Positions 61,710 to 64,000 of a stretch of 64,000 nt of DNA are shown piece after piece (position 1 is the first letter of the stretch; every line of letters begins with the position of its first letter). Below the pieces are notes generated by a model. It did not search any database and was not told the DNA's origin. It saw only the letters and a list, made by a program, of their open reading frames with translations. The DNA is taken from the NCBI GenBank assembly GCA_013373085.1, contig JABXIM010000044.1:1-64000 (forward strand), given 5' to 3'. The position numbers and the translations under genes were made by a program. This DNA comes from Oceanospirillaceae bacterium (GTDB lineage: Bacteria > Pseudomonadota > Gammaproteobacteria > Pseudomonadales > Balneatricaceae).

Positions 61710-62120
61710 TTAGGTCGTCTTTATATAAGAAATATTTAGTAGCCTTGTCAGCCGCCAAGCCCGTACCAGACTGCAACATTTCATTATCAACATTCATTTG
61801 CTTAGTAAAATAACCGGCATATTTACCAACAAATAAAGCAGTTGACTTCTTAGCAGCACCGGAATAATCTCCATTATATACACCTTGCACAACCTCTCCT
61901 CCTGTTTTTAAATCCAATATTAAGGCAATTATCTTTTTAGGAATAGAAGCTACTTCAAGGCATGCTTGCATACCATTATATAAATCCGGATTATCCGCCC
62001 ACCATTGACCAGCCATTCTTGGTACATCCATCATTGCTTTACCAAAAATGCTCTTTGGAATCCATGGTGTAGTTCTGCGAAGAATCGACTTATCAACTCC
62101 TTGAAAAAAACCTCCCTCTA
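61690..62120 (-). other. Variable C-terminal tip of the RHS protein, toxin candidate
   Basis: About 142 residues follow the conserved DPFGL. They include RRTTPWIPKSIFGKAMMDVP, a hydrophobic helix (ASIPKKIIALILDL) and KKSTALFVGKYAGYFTKQMN. No known nuclease, deaminase or ADP-ribosyltransferase motif is seen. The amphipathic or hydrophobic helices could insert in membranes. Toxicity is inferred from position. Confidence 0.55.
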
Positions 62121-64000
62121 GACCAAAAGGATCCATATAAGCTAGCGGATTTGAGAATACGTAAACATAGGTATTCAGACCACCTTCTAACCCAATCGGA
62201 TCGCTCTCAATATACCGCCCCGTCGCCGGGTCATAATCCCGGAAGTAGTTGTAATAAAGCCCCGTTTCGGCATCGAAATATTGTCCGGGAAAACGTAAGT
62301 TCAACACCAGGAGCTGGCCGTTGCCATCCGGGTCTTCATCTGGCAGGTTGTCGCCGAACGGTCGCGGCTCCCAGCGCCAGACAACCGTGCCGTTCATATC
62401 GGTCACCGCCAAAGGCGCGCCGATCTGGTTGGTATGGACAGCGTACAGTTGGCCGTCCTGCAGCAGACCCACCGGGCGCTCGCCCAGCCAGATAATCTCC
62501 TGAAACGCGAGCCCATCCGGCGTGTATTCGCCGAGCAGCCTGAAGTCGTCATAGACGAAATGGGACTCGGTCGTCACAACCACCCATTCGCCAATACGAC
62601 AGTCCTGCGGCACGGGGTCATCCTTGCTGTTGCCGATCTGGGTGGCAATACAGGCATTATCACGCATATCGACCTTGCCATCCTGGTTCAAGTCAGCCTG
62701 CATGGGGCTTTCGCTGTTTCGAACGTAGTCCTTCAATGCGTGCAGGTCGCCGGCATCGACGATTCCGTCACCATTCAAGTCAGGCGTCAGTCGGTATGAC
62801 CGGCGACCATATTTATACACTCGCTGACCGAACGCATTGTACTCATAGCGCCCGGTATCGCCGCCATCGACGCTAACGAGTCGATTTCGTCCATCGTACT
62901 GGTAACTGTGGCGCCCATCCGAGATCAGATTGCCGTTGGCATCGTACGTATAGGGCTGATCACCGACCCGGCTGAAGCGGTTACTGTCACCATCCAGGGT
63001 ATAAAGGCGTTGCATGCCGTCGTTACCGTCCTGCATGCGGTTGCCATTGGCGTCATAAACATACTCGAGGGAAAAGCTGTTGGTGGGATCGAAATCCGAA
63101 GATTGGGCTTCAGTCAAACGGTCCAGTGCGTCGTAGGTAAAACTCTGTTGGATCAGACTGCCGCCAAGGCCGATGATGTTGCCAACCTCGTCGTATTCCA
63201 ATTGCCGGGTGCCATTGACAATATCGAAGGTCTCAAGCCGGCCAACCGCGTCATAACTCAGGTTGCTGGCTTCGCCATTGCCCCAGAGCCAACCCGTGAT
63301 TGGCCCGAACGGTGCGTAGCTGATCTGGTCGATTAGCGGCTGCCCATTGACACGGATACCACTGAGGCGGTCACGATCATAGTCATAGTCGACAACGGCT
63401 CCTGACGGGTAAGTCACCCGCGATAAAAGACCGGCTGGGGTATAGGTGTAGTCGACCGAGAGCTCTACCCCGTTTCTGTCAGTTCTGGTGCGACGGGTAA
63501 TATGGCCCTGGAGATCGTAGGCAAACTCGGTGGTACCGGATATATCCCGTACCTCGGCCAGACGGCCTGCACCATTGGCCGCGGTGTCATAGCGGTAGTC
63601 CAGCACCTGACCGTCCGAGTATTCGGTATGCATCACACGATTGAGGGCATCGTAGGTACTACGCATTACCTGGCCCCTGGCATCGGTCTGGCTGACCAGA
63701 TTGCCACTGACATCATACATATAACTGGTGCTTCCACTATCCGGGCTGTCCTGATCGGCCAGCTGCCCGGTGTAGCGATCATACTGGTAGTATGTTGTCT
63801 GGCCATTCGGATCAGTGACGCCCGTCAGGCGGCCGTCGATACCGTAATCCAGGCTCGTGATCCCCTCCATTGCATCAATGCGCTGTATCGCCCTTCCCGC
63901 TACATCATAGCGGACTCGGCTACGACGTCCGTCCGCACGCACGGTTTCTGTCAACCGGCTCTGGATATCGCGCTCGAACCGGGTGATGTAACCATGACCA
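61690..64000 (-). CDS. RHS/YD-repeat protein with dockerin-like insert and variable C-terminal tip (5' end outside the window)
   Basis: The visible part is about 769 residues and runs off the right edge in frame. Many YD repeats (for example RYDVAGRAIQRIDAMEGITS, YTYDANGNLIS) form the shell. An insert with two calcium-loop repeats lies at 62631-62790. The core end is YFRDYDPATGRYIESDPIGL and NPLAYMDPFGL, after which the tip differs. RHS proteins deliver toxic tips to neighbouring cells through type VI secretion or other routes. Sequence after about 62150 becomes AT-rich, showing the tip was acquired separately. Confidence 0.9.
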   Translation of the reverse strand, partial: GHGYITRFERDIQSRLTETVRADGRRSRVRYDVAGRAIQRIDAMEGITSLDYGIDGRLTGVTDPNGQTTYYQYDRYTGQLADQDSPDSGSTSYMYDVSGNLVSQTDARGQVMRSTYDALNRVMHTEYSDGQVLDYRYDTAANGAGRLAEVRDISGTTEFAYDLQGHITRRTRTDRNGVELSVDYTYTPAGLLSRVTYPSGAVVDYDYDRDRLSGIRVNGQPLIDQISYAPFGPITGWLWGNGEASNLSYDAVGRLETFDIVNGTRQLEYDEVGNIIGLGGSLIQQSFTYDALDRLTEAQSSDFDPTNSFSLEYVYDANGNRMQDGNDGMQRLYTLDGDSNRFSRVGDQPYTYDANGNLISDGRHSYQYDGRNRLVSVDGGDTGRYEYNAFGQRVYKYGRRSYRLTPDLNGDGIVDAGDLHALKDYVRNSESPMQADLNQDGKVDMRDNACIATQIGNSKDDPVPQDCRIGEWVVVTTESHFVYDDFRLLGEYTPDGLAFQEIIWLGERPVGLLQDGQLYAVHTNQIGAPLAVTDMNGTVVWRWEPRPFGDNLPDEDPDGNGQLLVLNLRFPGQYFDAETGLYYNYFRDYDPATGRYIESDPIGLEGGLNTYVYVFSNPLAYMDPFGLEGGFFQGVDKSILRRTTPWIPKSIFGKAMMDVPRMAGQWWADNPDLYNGMQACLEVASIPKKIIALILDLKTGGEVVQGVYNGDYSGAAKKSTALFVGKYAGYFTKQMNVDNEMLQSGTGLAADKATKYFLYKDDLNGHGNE
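62631..62790 (-). other. Dockerin-I-like double calcium-loop insert in the RHS protein
   Basis: Two repeats, DLNGDGIVDAGDLHALKDYV and about 24 residues later DLNQDGKVDMRDNACIATQI, have the D-x-N-x-D-G-x-x-D pattern of type I dockerin loops each followed by a helix. They interrupt the RHS shell between RVYKYGRRSYRL and HFVYDDFRLLGEYTPDG. Confidence 0.75.

Overview
The window is a chromosomal segment of a GC-rich gammaproteobacterium, probably a marine or environmental heterotroph of the Oceanospirillales/Pseudomonadales type. This rests on RlmF, an OprD-like porin, Pseudomonas-style REP units, the oxygen-dependent cobalamin route (CobG, CobF, CobN) with CbtA/CbtB, and several ABC and TRAP uptake systems. 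The genus cannot be fixed from the sequence alone. The left end starts in a poly-C run and a cyclase remnant. The right end is inside an RHS gene.

Positions 1-3664 hold a decayed adenylate-cyclase fragment and then a more AT-rich block: a LysR regulator divergent from cytochrome b561, glutathione S-transferase and a secreted metallo-beta-lactamase-fold hydrolase. Positions 3685-9160 hold a probable catabolic regulon. A deacetylase/cyclic-imidase-like hydrolase and two short-chain dehydrogenases form one operon, a LysR regulator is divergent from it, and an NCS1 permease with a one-helix partner protein forms another operon. The same putative LysR operator, with identical spacing to a second conserved block, lies in front of both operons.

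Positions 9254-24158 hold a second system. A GntR/UTRA regulator and a TIM-barrel isomerase are divergent from a peptide-type ABC transporter across four perfect 12-bp palindromes. An inositol-monophosphatase-family phosphatase, a DUF47 protein and a Pit phosphate transporter follow. A close paralogue of the regulator and a second phosphatase recur beyond Pit, next to an eight-haem TPR cytochrome c. The set suggests uptake of a phosphorylated compound, removal of phosphate and phosphate management. The substrate is unknown.

Positions 24159-29368 hold a three-gene Hsp70/Hsp70/DUF2760 operon. A porin, TesB, a DsrE-like protein, a taurine/sulfonate-type ABC transporter, an unlisted 54-residue gene and a Tat-exported binding protein follow. 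The last of these is divergent from a membrane adenylate cyclase. An EEP-family nuclease or phosphatase comes next.

Positions 39726-56223 form a long cobalamin locus. A B12 riboswitch precedes cbtB-cbtA, a ChlI/ChlD-type chelatase ATPase, cobB, cobW, cobN, cobG, cobH, cobI and cobJ. cobK lies on the opposite strand inside the run, and cobL, cobE, cobM and cobF follow. Beyond are a TRAP transporter (56351-59150), rlmF, and an AT-rich end with two small membrane or secreted proteins downstream of a large RHS protein that carries a dockerin-like insert and a novel C-terminal tip.

I saw no tRNA, rRNA, CRISPR array or intact insertion sequence.
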